Below are positions 47,701-55,076 of a DNA stretch of 64,000 nucleotides, piece by piece (within the stretch, counting starts at the first letter, position 1; every line of letters starts with the position of its first letter). Source of the DNA: Streptomyces sp. HNM0574. GTDB lineage: Bacteria; Actinomycetota; Actinomycetes; Streptomycetales; Streptomycetaceae. The stretch spans positions 1 to 64,000 of the forward strand of contig NZ_JAASAH010000001.1 of the NCBI RefSeq assembly GCF_012726235.1, read 5' to 3'. Below the pieces are notes generated by a model, which was not told the origin of the DNA, did not search any database, and was given only the letters and a program-made list of their open reading frames with translations. The position numbers and the translations under genes were made by a program.

Positions 47701-47822
47701 TCGCCCCCGGCGTCCCACCGTTCGACGGTGAGCGGCACCGGGTCGCTGTGCACGGCGGGACGGAGGCGCTCCTCCAGCACCCGGCGCAGACGGTCCTCGA
47801 CAACGCTGCGGTCATCGTGCAT
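44772..47822 (-). CDS. GH38 alpha-mannosidase
   Basis: 1,016 residues, usual for the bacterial MngB-like branch of glycoside hydrolase family 38. The N-terminal beta domain includes WGTTWFRVSGRVPPEW. The catalytic domain has the zinc ligands in GHAHIDSAWLWP and the nucleophile Asp in EVWLPDSFGYTAAMPQI, followed by the helical and C-terminal beta domains (FGFGDGGGGPT, LLHQFHDILPGSSIAWVHRE). No signal peptide is visible, so it acts in the cytoplasm on imported mannosides. The ATG has GGAG nine bases upstream. No sugar transporter lies next to it. Confidence 0.9.
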   Translation of the reverse strand: MHDDRSVVEDRLRRVLEERLRPAVHSDPVPLTVERWDAGGEPPPAADAIAAPYGPAAVGDAWGPAWGTTWFRVSGRVPPEWGGRAVEALLDLGFERNMPGFQCEGLVHLPDGTAVKGLHPRNDWTRVTDRARGGEEVLLYVEAASNPILNTPQTPTRQGDPLTAHDRPLYRLRRMDLALFEAEVWELVQDLEVTGSLMRALPLEDARRWELLRAVERALDAVDLADVAGSAARARGALGEVLAAPARPSAHRVSAVGHAHIDSAWLWPLRETVRKVARTASNVVALMDRDPDCVFAMSQAQQFAWLKEHRPEVYARVKEKVAEGRFVPVGGMWVESDTNMVGGEAMVRQFVHGKRFFLDEFGIETREVWLPDSFGYTAAMPQIVRLAGADWFLTQKISWSGTNAFPHHTFWWEGIDGTRVFTHFPPVDTYNSDLGGRELAHAARNFREKGAASHSLAPFGFGDGGGGPTREMLARAARTRDLEGSPRVTVEAPEHFFRKAHEEYGQRAPVWAGELYLELHRGTYTSQAKTKQGNRHSESLLREAELWAATAAVRNGFPYPYEQLDRLWKTVLLHQFHDILPGSSIAWVHREARETYARVTAELREIVDAAQQALAGEGQVPLEFNSAPHHRDGIPAGGADAVPDGARGDVAAEPHDGGYVLDNGLLRVTVDARGLVVSAYDLRAGREALAPGRAANLLQIHPDLPNHWDAWDVDAFYRNTVTDLTQAEELTLDTGTPGTATVRVVRGFGDSRAVERLSLTAGSARLDIDTEIDWHEQETFLKAAFPLDVKAERSAAETQFGHVFRPTHTNTTWEAAKFEICAHRWLHVGEPGWGVALVNDSTYGHDVTRTIREDGGQTTTVRLSLLRAPRYPDPETDQGTHRLRYALAPGAGIGDAVREGHRINLPARGRSGAGPVAPLLTCDNDAVVVEAVKLAEDRSGDVVARLYEASGGRAHAVLSPGFAAASVTETDLLERPMDGTAGGPGPRHRLPATGPVGAVPLTLRPFEILTLRFARP

Positions 47823-47977
47823 GACGGACGGCTCCGTTCTGTGGGGCGGACGGCACTCACGGCGGCGGACCCGGCGCGCGGAGACGGTGACCACGACGGA
47901 CCCGGTGACAGGGTCTTCCCCGGCACGGCGCCCCCGAGACCCGCGCGGCGGCACGGCCGGGAGCGCGGGGGCGCACG

Positions 47978-48979
47978 CTACGGCTTGACGGAGCGGTAGT
48001 AGCGGGCCGCGCCCTCGTGCAGGTCCAGCGGGTCCGTGTAGATGGCCGTGCGCAGGTCGACCTTCTGCGCCGCGTGGACCTGGCGGCCGATGTGGTTGCG
48101 GCTGTCGATGACGGAGCGGGTGATGCCCTCGGTCAGCGCCGCGCCCGTCCGGTCGGAGGTGACCAGCAGGTTGGCCACGGCGAGCGTCTTGACCGGCTCG
48201 CCCTGCTGCGCGTCGGGATAGGCGTCCGGCGGCATGACGGCGGAGCGGTAGTAGCGCGTCTCCTCCTGCTTGGCGTGCAGCGCGGGCAGCAGGTCGCCGA
48301 GCTGGACGAGACGGACGGGGGAGCGCGCGGCGAGCCGTCCCACGGCGCCGGTGGGCAGCCCGCCCGACCAGAAGAACGCGTCCAGTTCGCCGTCCTCCAG
48401 CAGTCCCGGCATGCGGTCGATGCCCTCGGGCACGGCCTCGACGTCCTTGTCGATGTCGAGTCCGGCCGCCTTCAGCAGCCGCCCCGCTATCAGGTTCACC
48501 CCGGACCGCTCCTGCCCCACCCCGACCCGCAGCCCGCGCAGATCCTTCGCGCTGCGGACGTCGGACCCGGCGGGCACGATCAGCTGGATGTAGTCGTCGT
48601 ACAGCCGCGCGCAGGCCCGCAGCCCCCCGGCGCCGGGCCCGGCCTCCTCGCGGTACAGGGCGACGGCGTCGGCGGCGGCGACGGTGAAGTCCGCCTTTCC
48701 CTTCGCGACGCGGTGCACGTTCTGCACCGAGCCCTGGCTCTCCTGGAGCCGCAGGTCGACCTCGGGGAGGTCGCGCTCCAGCCGTTCCTTCAGCAGCGTC
48801 CCGTACCGCGCGTACACCCCGGTCGGGACGCCGGTCGCCAGGGTGACCCGCCCCTTCGGCTCCGGCGGGCCGCCGGGCAGTGTCCACCACAGCAGCAGCC
48901 CGGTCGCGGCGGCCGCGGCCCCGGCGGCCCGCAGCGCACGCCGCCGCACCGTGCGGCGGGGGAGAGGGAGCTTCGGCAT
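47978..48979 (-). CDS. TAXI-family solute-binding protein
   Basis: 333 residues. An Arg-rich start and one hydrophobic segment (about 13-33) form a signal anchor. The TAXI TRAP-type binding fold follows: [55 protein letters not shown] and [14 protein letters not shown]. Usually such proteins feed a TRAP membrane complex (DctQM-type fused permease). No such permease gene is present in this window, so the partner is encoded elsewhere or absent. CAGTAT six bases before the ATG suggests a leaderless start. It is divergent from miaB by 77 bp. Confidence 0.85.
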   Translation of the reverse strand: MPKLPLPRRTVRRRALRAAGAAAAATGLLLWWTLPGGPPEPKGRVTLATGVPTGVYARYGTLLKERLERDLPEVDLRLQESQGSVQNVHRVAKGKADFTVAAADAVALYREEAGPGAGGLRACARLYDDYIQLIVPAGSDVRSAKDLRGLRVGVGQERSGVNLIAGRLLKAAGLDIDKDVEAVPEGIDRMPGLLEDGELDAFFWSGGLPTGAVGRLAARSPVRLVQLGDLLPALHAKQEETRYYRSAVMPPDAYPDAQQGEPVKTLAVANLLVTSDRTGAALTEGITRSVIDSRNHIGRQVHAAQKVDLRTAIYTDPLDLHEGAARYYRSVKP

Positions 48980-49056
48980 GCGGGGATACTGCCAGCCTGC
49001 GGCTTCCGAGGGGAGGGGCGGGGGACGGCGGGGACCGCGTACCCTGGTCGACCGAG

Positions 49057-50544
49057 ATGACTGTGAAGACATATGAGCTGCGGACGTTCGGCTGTCAGAT
49101 GAATGTCCACGACAGCGAGCGGATGGCGGGCCTGCTGGAGGACGCCGGGTACGTACGGGCCCCCAAGGATGCCGACGCGGCGGACGTCGTCGTCTTCAAC
49201 ACCTGCGCGGTGCGGGAGAACGCCGACAACAGGCTGTACGGGAATCTCGGACAGCTCGCCCCCAAGAAGGCGTCCCGGCCCGGTATGCAGATCGCCGTCG
49301 GCGGCTGCCTGGCGCAGAAGGACCGCGACACCATCGTGCGCAAGGCGCCCTGGGTGGACGTGGTCTTCGGCACGCACAACGTCGGCAAGCTGCCGGTGCT
49401 GCTGGAGCGTGCGCGCGTCCAGGAGGAGGCGCAGGTCGAGATCGCCGAGTCCCTGGAGGCGTTCCCCTCGACGCTGCCGACGCGGCGCGAGAGCGCGTAC
49501 GCGGCCTGGGTCTCCATCTCCGTCGGCTGCAACAACACGTGCACCTTCTGCATCGTTCCGCAGCTGCGCGGCAAGGAGAAGGACCGCCGGCCCGGCGACA
49601 TCCTCGCCGAGGTCGAGGCGCTCGTCGCCGAGGGCGTCACCGAGGTCACCCTCCTCGGCCAGAACGTCAACGCCTACGGTTCCGACATCGGTGACCGGGA
49701 GGCGTTCAGCAAGCTGCTGCGCGCCTGCGGGAAGATCGAGGGCCTGGAGCGCGTCCGCTTCACCTCGCCGCACCCGCGCGACTTCACCGACGACGTGATC
49801 GCCGCCATGGCGGAGACGCCGAACGTCATGCCGCAGCTGCACATGCCGCTCCAGTCCGGCTCGTCGCGGGTGCTGAAGTCGATGCGCCGCTCGTACCGGC
49901 AGGAGCGCTTCCTCTCGATCATCGAGAAGGTGCGCGCCGCCATGCCGGACGCGGCGGTCTCCACGGACATCATCGTGGGCTTCCCCGGCGAGACGGAGGA
50001 GGACTTCCAGGAGACCCTGCACGTCGTGCGGGAGGCCAGGTTCGCGCAGGCATTCACCTTCCAGTACAGCAAGCGCCCCGGGACCCCGGCCGCCGAGATG
50101 GACGGCCAGATCCCGAAGCAGGTCGTGCAGGAGCGCTACGAGCGGCTGGTCGCCCTCCAGGAGGAGATCTCCTGGGAGGAGAACAAGAAGCAGGTCGGCC
50201 GCACGGTGGAGGTCCTGGTCGCCGAGGGCGAGGGCCGCAAGGACGACAGCACCCGGCGGCTGTCCGGCCGCGCCCCCGACAACCGGCTGGTGCACTTCAC
50301 GCGCCCCGAGGAGCCGGTCCGCCCCGGCGACATGGTGTCCGTCGAGGTCACCTACGCGGCGCCGCACCACCTGCTGGCCGAGGGCACCCCGGGCCCGGTG
50401 CGCCGCACCCGCGCGGGCGACGCCTGGGAGATGCGCAACGCGCAGCCGCAGGAGGAGACGCCCCAGGGCGTCATGCTGGGCCTGCCCACGGTCGGTGCCC
50501 CCGCGCCGCTGCCCGCGGACACCGGCGGCTGCAGCGCCTGCTGA
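49057..50544 (+). CDS. miaB: MiaB: tRNA-2-methylthio-N6-dimethylallyladenosine synthase
   Basis: 495 residues. The N-terminal cluster cysteines are in FGCQMN, NTCAVRE and GGCLAQK, and the radical-SAM motif is CNNTCTFC (Cys158, 162, 165). A TRAM domain (about 375-445) follows. It methylthiolates i6A37 in tRNAs, after MiaA, whose gene lies about 1.8 kb downstream. The C-terminus extends beyond TRAM by about 45 residues and ends in GGCSAC, an unusual cysteine pair. The start [12 protein letters not shown] gives the usual family N-terminus. A TACCCT lies 11 bases upstream, so the leader may be very short. Confidence 0.94.
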   Translation: MTVKTYELRTFGCQMNVHDSERMAGLLEDAGYVRAPKDADAADVVVFNTCAVRENADNRLYGNLGQLAPKKASRPGMQIAVGGCLAQKDRDTIVRKAPWVDVVFGTHNVGKLPVLLERARVQEEAQVEIAESLEAFPSTLPTRRESAYAAWVSISVGCNNTCTFCIVPQLRGKEKDRRPGDILAEVEALVAEGVTEVTLLGQNVNAYGSDIGDREAFSKLLRACGKIEGLERVRFTSPHPRDFTDDVIAAMAETPNVMPQLHMPLQSGSSRVLKSMRRSYRQERFLSIIEKVRAAMPDAAVSTDIIVGFPGETEEDFQETLHVVREARFAQAFTFQYSKRPGTPAAEMDGQIPKQVVQERYERLVALQEEISWEENKKQVGRTVEVLVAEGEGRKDDSTRRLSGRAPDNRLVHFTRPEEPVRPGDMVSVEVTYAAPHHLLAEGTPGPVRRTRAGDAWEMRNAQPQEETPQGVMLGLPTVGAPAPLPADTGGCSAC

Positions 50545-50565
50545 CTCTCCGTCATCTCGAGGTGG

Positions 50566-50591
50566 ACGCCCGGTGCGGGAGCGCCGGGCGT
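50566..50591 (+). terminator. Hairpin after miaB
   Basis: An 8-bp stem ACGCCCGG/CCGGGCGT with a ten-base G-rich loop, 21 bases past the miaB stop. There is no T-tract, so moderate support. Confidence 0.5.
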
Positions 50592-50690
50592 TCGCCGTGC
50601 CGCGGCGTCAACCTGGAAGTCGGCTGATTCCCCCGGTTACGCACGTGCCCGGTATGGGATGCGCGGCCCGGTCCGCTTAAGCTGCGCGGC

Positions 50691-51398
50691 ATGCTTGTCG
50701 CCGCTGCCGTGTGCCCCTGTCCGCCCCTGCTCGTACCCGAGGTGGCCGGCGGGGCCGCCTCCGAGATGAACGACGCCCGTGAAGCCTGCTACGACGCGCT
50801 CGGTGTGCTCGCCGCGGCCCGTCCCGACCGGCTCGTCGTGGTCGGTCCGGCGGACCAGGCCGGACGTGGCACCCACCCGGAGGGCGCCCGCGGTTCGTTC
50901 CGCGGTTTCGGCGTCGGTCTGGACGTCACGCTCGGCTCGGGCGAACCGGCCCAGCGGGAGCTGCCGCCCTCGCTGGCGGTCGGCGCCTGGCTGCTGGAGC
51001 GCACCAAGTGGCGCGCCGCCCCCGTCGAGGGACTCGGCGTCGGCGAACCGCTCTCGCGCGAGCGCTGCACCGCCGCGGGCGCCCAACTGGCCCGCGACAC
51101 CGACCGGTTGGCGCTGCTCGTGATGGGCGACGGCAGCAACTGCCGCACCCTGAAGGCCCCGGGCTACTTCGACGACCGCGCGATCGCCTTCGACACGGAG
51201 GCGGGCCGCGCCCTGGGCAGCGCCGACACGGGTGCGCTGCTCGCCCTCGACGAGGAACTGGCCTACGAGCTGAACGTCTCGGGCCGCTCCAGCTGGCACG
51301 TGCTCGCGGGCGCCGCCGAGGGCGCGGGCCTGGACGGGCGGCTGCTGTACGAGGACGCCCCGTACGGCGTCGGTTACCTCGTCGCCAGCTGGACCTGA
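50691..51398 (+). CDS. Class III extradiol-dioxygenase-like protein
   Basis: 235 residues matching the short LigB-like family found in actinobacteria (LVAAAVCPCPPLLVPEVAGG, RPDRLVVVGPADQAGRG, LALLVMGDGSNCRTLKAPGYFD). Catalytic histidines of true LigB enzymes are largely missing: the initial VCPCPPLLVPE lacks a His and GDGSNC replaces the usual His-bearing segment. The enzymatic role is therefore doubtful. TAAGCT ends seven bases before the ATG and there is no ribosome site, which suggests a leaderless start. It sits between miaB and miaA, where related streptomycetes keep it. Confidence 0.8.
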   Translation: MLVAAAVCPCPPLLVPEVAGGAASEMNDAREACYDALGVLAAARPDRLVVVGPADQAGRGTHPEGARGSFRGFGVGLDVTLGSGEPAQRELPPSLAVGAWLLERTKWRAAPVEGLGVGEPLSRERCTAAGAQLARDTDRLALLVMGDGSNCRTLKAPGYFDDRAIAFDTEAGRALGSADTGALLALDEELAYELNVSGRSSWHVLAGAAEGAGLDGRLLYEDAPYGVGYLVASWT

Positions 51399-51450
51399 CC
51401 TTCGCGGCACCCCGCTTCGGGGTTCGCGGATGCGACGGCCGGTGAACGGC

Positions 51451-51487
51451 TGCGGGCGTACGCCCCGGGAGGGAGCGTACGCCCGCA
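51451..51487. terminator. Bidirectional terminator between convergent genes
   Basis: A perfect 13-bp stem (TGCGGGCGTACGC and its complement) with an 11-base loop lies between the extradiol-like gene (+) and the antitoxin-like gene (-). Being symmetrical, it can end both transcripts. Confidence 0.8.
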
Positions 51488-51535
51488 CGCGTTTGACGCC
51501 GTCCGCGGCTTCGGCCGCCGCGGTGGCCGTGGGGG

Positions 51536-51763
51536 TCAGGCGCCGCCGGGGCCCTTGCCGCCGCCGTTGCCGGAGCCGCCCTGACCGCCTTCGCGGCCGA
51601 GACGCTCGGTGGCGTCCTTGGCCTTCTGGGTGCCGGAGCGGATCTGGTTGCTGTACTTGCCCTTGGTCTTCGAGTCGGCCACCTGCGCGGCCTTGTCGAT
51701 TCCCTTCGTGACCTTGTCCCCGTGCTGCCCCAGCATGCCCTTGACCTTGTCCATGAAGCTCAT
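51536..51763 (-). CDS. Rv0909/MT0933-type antitoxin-like small protein
   Basis: 75 residues: MSFMDKVKGMLGQHGDKVTK at the start, then GIDKAAQVADSKTKGKYSNQI and a Gly-rich tail. The pattern MDKxKxxLxxHxDKVxxGIDKAxxxxDxKTxGKY is that of the Rv0909-type antitoxin family. In mycobacteria the partner toxin (Rv0910-like) is adjacent. Here no such toxin gene is seen, so the antitoxin role is only a family label. AAGGTGG lies upstream of the ATG. It is downstream of a low-complexity protein gene on the same strand. Confidence 0.82.
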   Translation of the reverse strand: MSFMDKVKGMLGQHGDKVTKGIDKAAQVADSKTKGKYSNQIRSGTQKAKDATERLGREGGQGGSGNGGGKGPGGA

Positions 51764-51797
51764 GGTGGCCACCTTCCTCCCAGTACGTCGGCGACGA

Positions 51798-52190
51798 CTA
51801 CGTGCGTGAACTGTCACCCGTCCCGCTGTCGGCTGCCTCGTCGGCGGACTGTTGCTTCGGAATACCGACGCCGTCGGGGCTGACGACATTATCGTCCCCG
51901 CCGTCCGCCTCGGCAGTGGCTCCCGCCTTCTCCGTACCGTCGGACGGTGCGGGGATCGTGGCCGTACCGGCGCTTTCGGACGTCCCGGCGGCGGGTTCCG
52001 CTTCCGTCCCGTCCGGCGGGGCGGAAGCGGCGGTGCCGGAGGCGGGCTCCGCGTCGCTGCCGGTGGCGTCCCCTCCGGTCTTGTCCCCGTGCGCCTCGAC
52101 CGCGCCGTCGGCGGTCTCCGCCGCCGCGCCGCTTCCGGGCTTCGGCGTCCTGTCCGAGGAGCGGCCGAGAAGTCGTGCGAACACACCCAT
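51798..52190 (-). CDS. Low-complexity acidic/Ala-rich small protein
   Basis: 130 residues beginning MGVFARLLGRSSDRT, with a short basic amphipathic N-terminus. A long Ala/Gly/Asp/Glu/Thr-rich, evidently disordered middle follows. The C-terminal motif VGIPKQQSADEAADSGTGD looks conserved among streptomycetes as I recall them. The ATG has GGAG eight bases upstream. It precedes the antitoxin-like gene by 34 bp, probably in one transcript. Database names such as gliding motility protein have no visible support; function is unknown. Confidence 0.7.
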   Translation of the reverse strand: MGVFARLLGRSSDRTPKPGSGAAAETADGAVEAHGDKTGGDATGSDAEPASGTAASAPPDGTEAEPAAGTSESAGTATIPAPSDGTEKAGATAEADGGDDNVVSPDGVGIPKQQSADEAADSGTGDSSRT

Positions 52191-52374
52191 GTGCTGGTCT
52201 CCAGACCTGAATCGTGCGGGCGGGACTCCGCCCTCGCCGGAGCGCCAGGGTGCAGTCCGGTTCCGCCGGTCCGGTCGGCCGGCTGTCGGAATCCCGCCCG
52301 GGCAACGACGCCCGTGCGCCGCCTGTCACGTCGCTCGTTCGAAGGGCGAGGACGGTGTTTGCGAGACTTACCGG

Positions 52375-53325
52375 GTGAACGCCGCATCGTCTCCCCCCTC
52401 CAGCCTCCCGCCCGTCGTCGCCGTCGTCGGCCCCACGGCCGCGGGCAAGTCCGATCTGGGAGTCGCGCTGGCGCGACATCTGGGGGGTGAGGTCGTCAAC
52501 GCGGACTCGATGCAGCTCTACAAGGGCATGGACATCGGCACCGCGAAGCTGACCCACGAGGAGCGGCAGGGCGTCCCGCACCACCTGCTGGACGTCTGGG
52601 AGGTCACCGAGGCGGCGAGCGTCGCCGAGTACCAGCGGCTGGCCAGGGCCGAGATCGACCGGCTCCGCGCCGCGGGCCGCACCCCCGTCCTGGTGGGCGG
52701 CTCGGGGCTGTACGTGCGGGGGGCGATCGACGCGATGGAGTTCCCCGGCACCGACCCCGCCGTCCGGGCCCGGCTGGAGGCCGAGCTGGCGGAGCGGGGC
52801 TCCGGGGTGCTGCACCAGCGGCTGGCCGAGGCCGACCCGGGCGCCGCGCACGCCATCCTGCCGAGCAACGGGCGCCGGATCGTGCGCGCCCTGGAGGTCA
52901 TCGAGATCACCGGCCGCCCGTTCACGGCGAACCTGCCGGGGCACGAGGCCGTCTACGACACGGTGCAGCTCGGGGTGGACGTGGCCCGCCCCGAGCTGGA
53001 CGAGCGGATCGCGCTGCGGGTGGACCGTATGTGGGACGGCGGGCTCGTCGAGGAGGTGCGCGCGCTGGAGGCGGCGGGCCTGCGGGACGGGCTGACGGCC
53101 TCGCGGGCGCTCGGCTACCAGCAGGTGCTCGCACAGCTCGCGGGCGAGTGCACCGACCAGGAGGCGCGCGCCGAGACCGTACGCGCCACCAAGCGCTTCG
53201 CGCGCCGTCAGGATTCCTGGTTCCGCCGCGATCCGCGGGTGCACTGGCTCAGCGGCGCGGCCGCCGACCGGGGGGAACTCACCGGCAGGGCGCTGGCGTT
53301 GCTCGAAGAAGCGGTCACAGCCTGA
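52375..53325 (+). CDS. miaA: MiaA: tRNA dimethylallyltransferase
   Basis: 316 residues from a GTG. The P-loop is GPTAAGKS (19-26). NADSMQLYKGMDIGTAK, PHHLLDVWEV, PVLVGGSGLYVRGAID and SRALGYQQVLAQL are family landmarks, and the C-terminal RQDSWFRRDPRVHWL helix is present. It transfers a dimethylallyl group to A37 of tRNAs reading U-initial codons; MiaB then adds the methylthio group. GAGACT ends six bases before the GTG with no ribosome site, so the start may be leaderless. Confidence 0.94.
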   Translation: MNAASSPPSSLPPVVAVVGPTAAGKSDLGVALARHLGGEVVNADSMQLYKGMDIGTAKLTHEERQGVPHHLLDVWEVTEAASVAEYQRLARAEIDRLRAAGRTPVLVGGSGLYVRGAIDAMEFPGTDPAVRARLEAELAERGSGVLHQRLAEADPGAAHAILPSNGRRIVRALEVIEITGRPFTANLPGHEAVYDTVQLGVDVARPELDERIALRVDRMWDGGLVEEVRALEAAGLRDGLTASRALGYQQVLAQLAGECTDQEARAETVRATKRFARRQDSWFRRDPRVHWLSGAAADRGELTGRALALLEEAVTA

Positions 53326-53431
53326 TCACGTCATGGCATCGGGACGCTTCGGGGGCCGGTGGGGCCCTCCGGGGCGTGCCATCATCGACCATCGTCGAGC
53401 CGTGAAGCCGGATTGGGGAGGGCGGGTGGCG

Positions 53432-53953
53432 ATGGAGGCCGGCCCTCGTGACAACGAAGAGACCACCGTGGACGACGTACGCGACGGACCGCGGGTGCGC
53501 GGTGCGCACGGCGTCCCCGGCGAAGCCCCGGTCCGAGGCGTCGGCGGGAGCGCTTCCGCGCGGGCCGGCGGGCACCACGACGACGAGGGCGACGGCACCG
53601 TCGAGGAGACCCCCGAGGAGCCGCAGGAGCTGCGCCCGCAGCGGAAGCTCCGGCTGTGGCAGCTCGCGCCCATCGTGATCCTGGCCGCGCTCGGTTCGCT
53701 GATGTTCGCCTTCCCGCTGGCCTTCGAGCCGAGCGGCGGCTCCGGCGCGGTGGCCTCCATGCTCGGCCTGCTGATCTGCGGCTGCGCCGCCGGCTGGGGC
53801 GTGATGGCGGCCCGCAGGGTCGGCCACACCTGGCCCGGGCTGCCCGCGCGGGGCTCGGGCGACCGGGCCGACTGGCGGGTGGCCGCGCTGTACGCGCTGG
53901 TCGTGGGCACGCTGGTGGCCCTGGCGATCTGGCGCGTCGCCCGGCTGAGGTAG
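53432..53953 (+). CDS. Hypothetical membrane protein between miaA and dapF
   Basis: 173 residues. A charged disordered N-terminal half (about 1-80, Gly/Glu/His-rich) precedes three hydrophobic segments: APIVILAALGSLMFAFPLAF, SMLGLLICGCAAGWGVMAA and VAALYALVVGTLVALAIWRV. No family is recognised, though a membrane protein at this spot recurs in streptomycetes. The ATG at 53432 has GGAGGGCGGG upstream. An earlier in-frame ATG at 53333, eight bases past miaA, would add 33 residues. Confidence 0.7.
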   Translation: MEAGPRDNEETTVDDVRDGPRVRGAHGVPGEAPVRGVGGSASARAGGHHDDEGDGTVEETPEEPQELRPQRKLRLWQLAPIVILAALGSLMFAFPLAFEPSGGSGAVASMLGLLICGCAAGWGVMAARRVGHTWPGLPARGSGDRADWRVAALYALVVGTLVALAIWRVARLR

Positions 53954-53983
53954 GCCGTGACACGCCCCCTTACGATGGAAAAC

Positions 53984-54904
53984 GTGACCACTGCGCAGCC
54001 CGTGCCGTTCCTCAAGGGCCACGGCACCGAGAACGACTTCGTGATCATCCCCGACGCGGACGGTGACCTCACCCTGTCCGCCGCGACCGTCGCGCGCCTG
54101 TGCGACCGGCGTGCGGGCATCGGCGGCGACGGCCTGCTGCGCGTCGTGCGGACCGCCGCGGAGCCCGGGGCCCGCGCGATGGCGGACGAGGCCGAGTGGT
54201 TCATGGACTACCGCAACGGCGACGGCTCCGTCGCCGAGATGTGCGGCAACGGCGTCCGCGTCTTCGCCCACTACCTGGTGCGCGCCGGGCTGGCCAAGCC
54301 CGGTGACATCCCGGTGGCCACCCGCGCCGGCGTGCGCCGGGTGCGCCTGGACGAGGAGACCGGCGACATCACGGTGGCCATGGGCGCCGCGCGGCTGCCC
54401 GGCGGTGACGTCACGGTGCGCGTGGGCGAGCGGAACTGGCCCGCGCTGCACGTGAACATGGGCAACCCGCACGCGGTGGCCTTCGTCTCCGGGCTCGACG
54501 AGGCGGGCAGCCTGTACGAGCCGCCCGTCGTCGAGCCGGCGTCCGCCTACCCGGACGGGACGAACGTCGAGTTCGTCGTCGACCGCGGCCCGCGCCACGT
54601 CGCGCTGCGGGTGCACGAGCGCGGCTCGGGCGAGACCCGGTCCTGCGGCACCGGCGCCTGCGCCGTGATGGTCGCCGCGGCCCGCCGGGACGGCGCCGTC
54701 GCCGCGGAGACGGGCGAGCCCGTCACGTACACCGTCGATCTGCCCGGTGGCACCCTGGTCATCACGGAACTGCCGGACGGCGGGATCGAGATGACGGGTC
54801 CCGCGCGGATCGTCGCCGAAGGTGTCATCGACCCCGACTGGCTCGGCCGGGACGAGCCGCACGCCGGGGCCGGGGACCGCGCCGAACATCGCACGAACGG
54901 GTGA
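53984..54904 (+). CDS. dapF: DapF: diaminopimelate epimerase
   Basis: 306 residues. The two catalytic cysteines are Cys87 in MCGNGVRVF and Cys221 in SCGTGACAV. FLKGHGTENDFVII and NMGNPHAVAFV are family landmarks. It converts LL- to meso-diaminopimelate for lysine and peptidoglycan; streptomycete walls carry the LL form, so its main use is lysine. The GTG stands exactly seven bases after TACGAT without a ribosome site, so it is probably leaderless. Confidence 0.95.
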   Translation: MTTAQPVPFLKGHGTENDFVIIPDADGDLTLSAATVARLCDRRAGIGGDGLLRVVRTAAEPGARAMADEAEWFMDYRNGDGSVAEMCGNGVRVFAHYLVRAGLAKPGDIPVATRAGVRRVRLDEETGDITVAMGAARLPGGDVTVRVGERNWPALHVNMGNPHAVAFVSGLDEAGSLYEPPVVEPASAYPDGTNVEFVVDRGPRHVALRVHERGSGETRSCGTGACAVMVAAARRDGAVAAETGEPVTYTVDLPGGTLVITELPDGGIEMTGPARIVAEGVIDPDWLGRDEPHAGAGDRAEHRTNG

Positions 54905-55076
54905 TCCGGTTCAGGGTGTGCGAGACCCGGTCAGCGGTGCGTGATGGGGTCTGTAGCATCACATTCCCGGTTTCCGGGGGTGTCCATGAGCGGGAGGTGC
55001 CCATGAGCGAGCGGGTGAGCGGGCCGGCCGGCCCGACGCGCACCGGACACCGGCGCGTACACCGGGGGGCGCGCAG

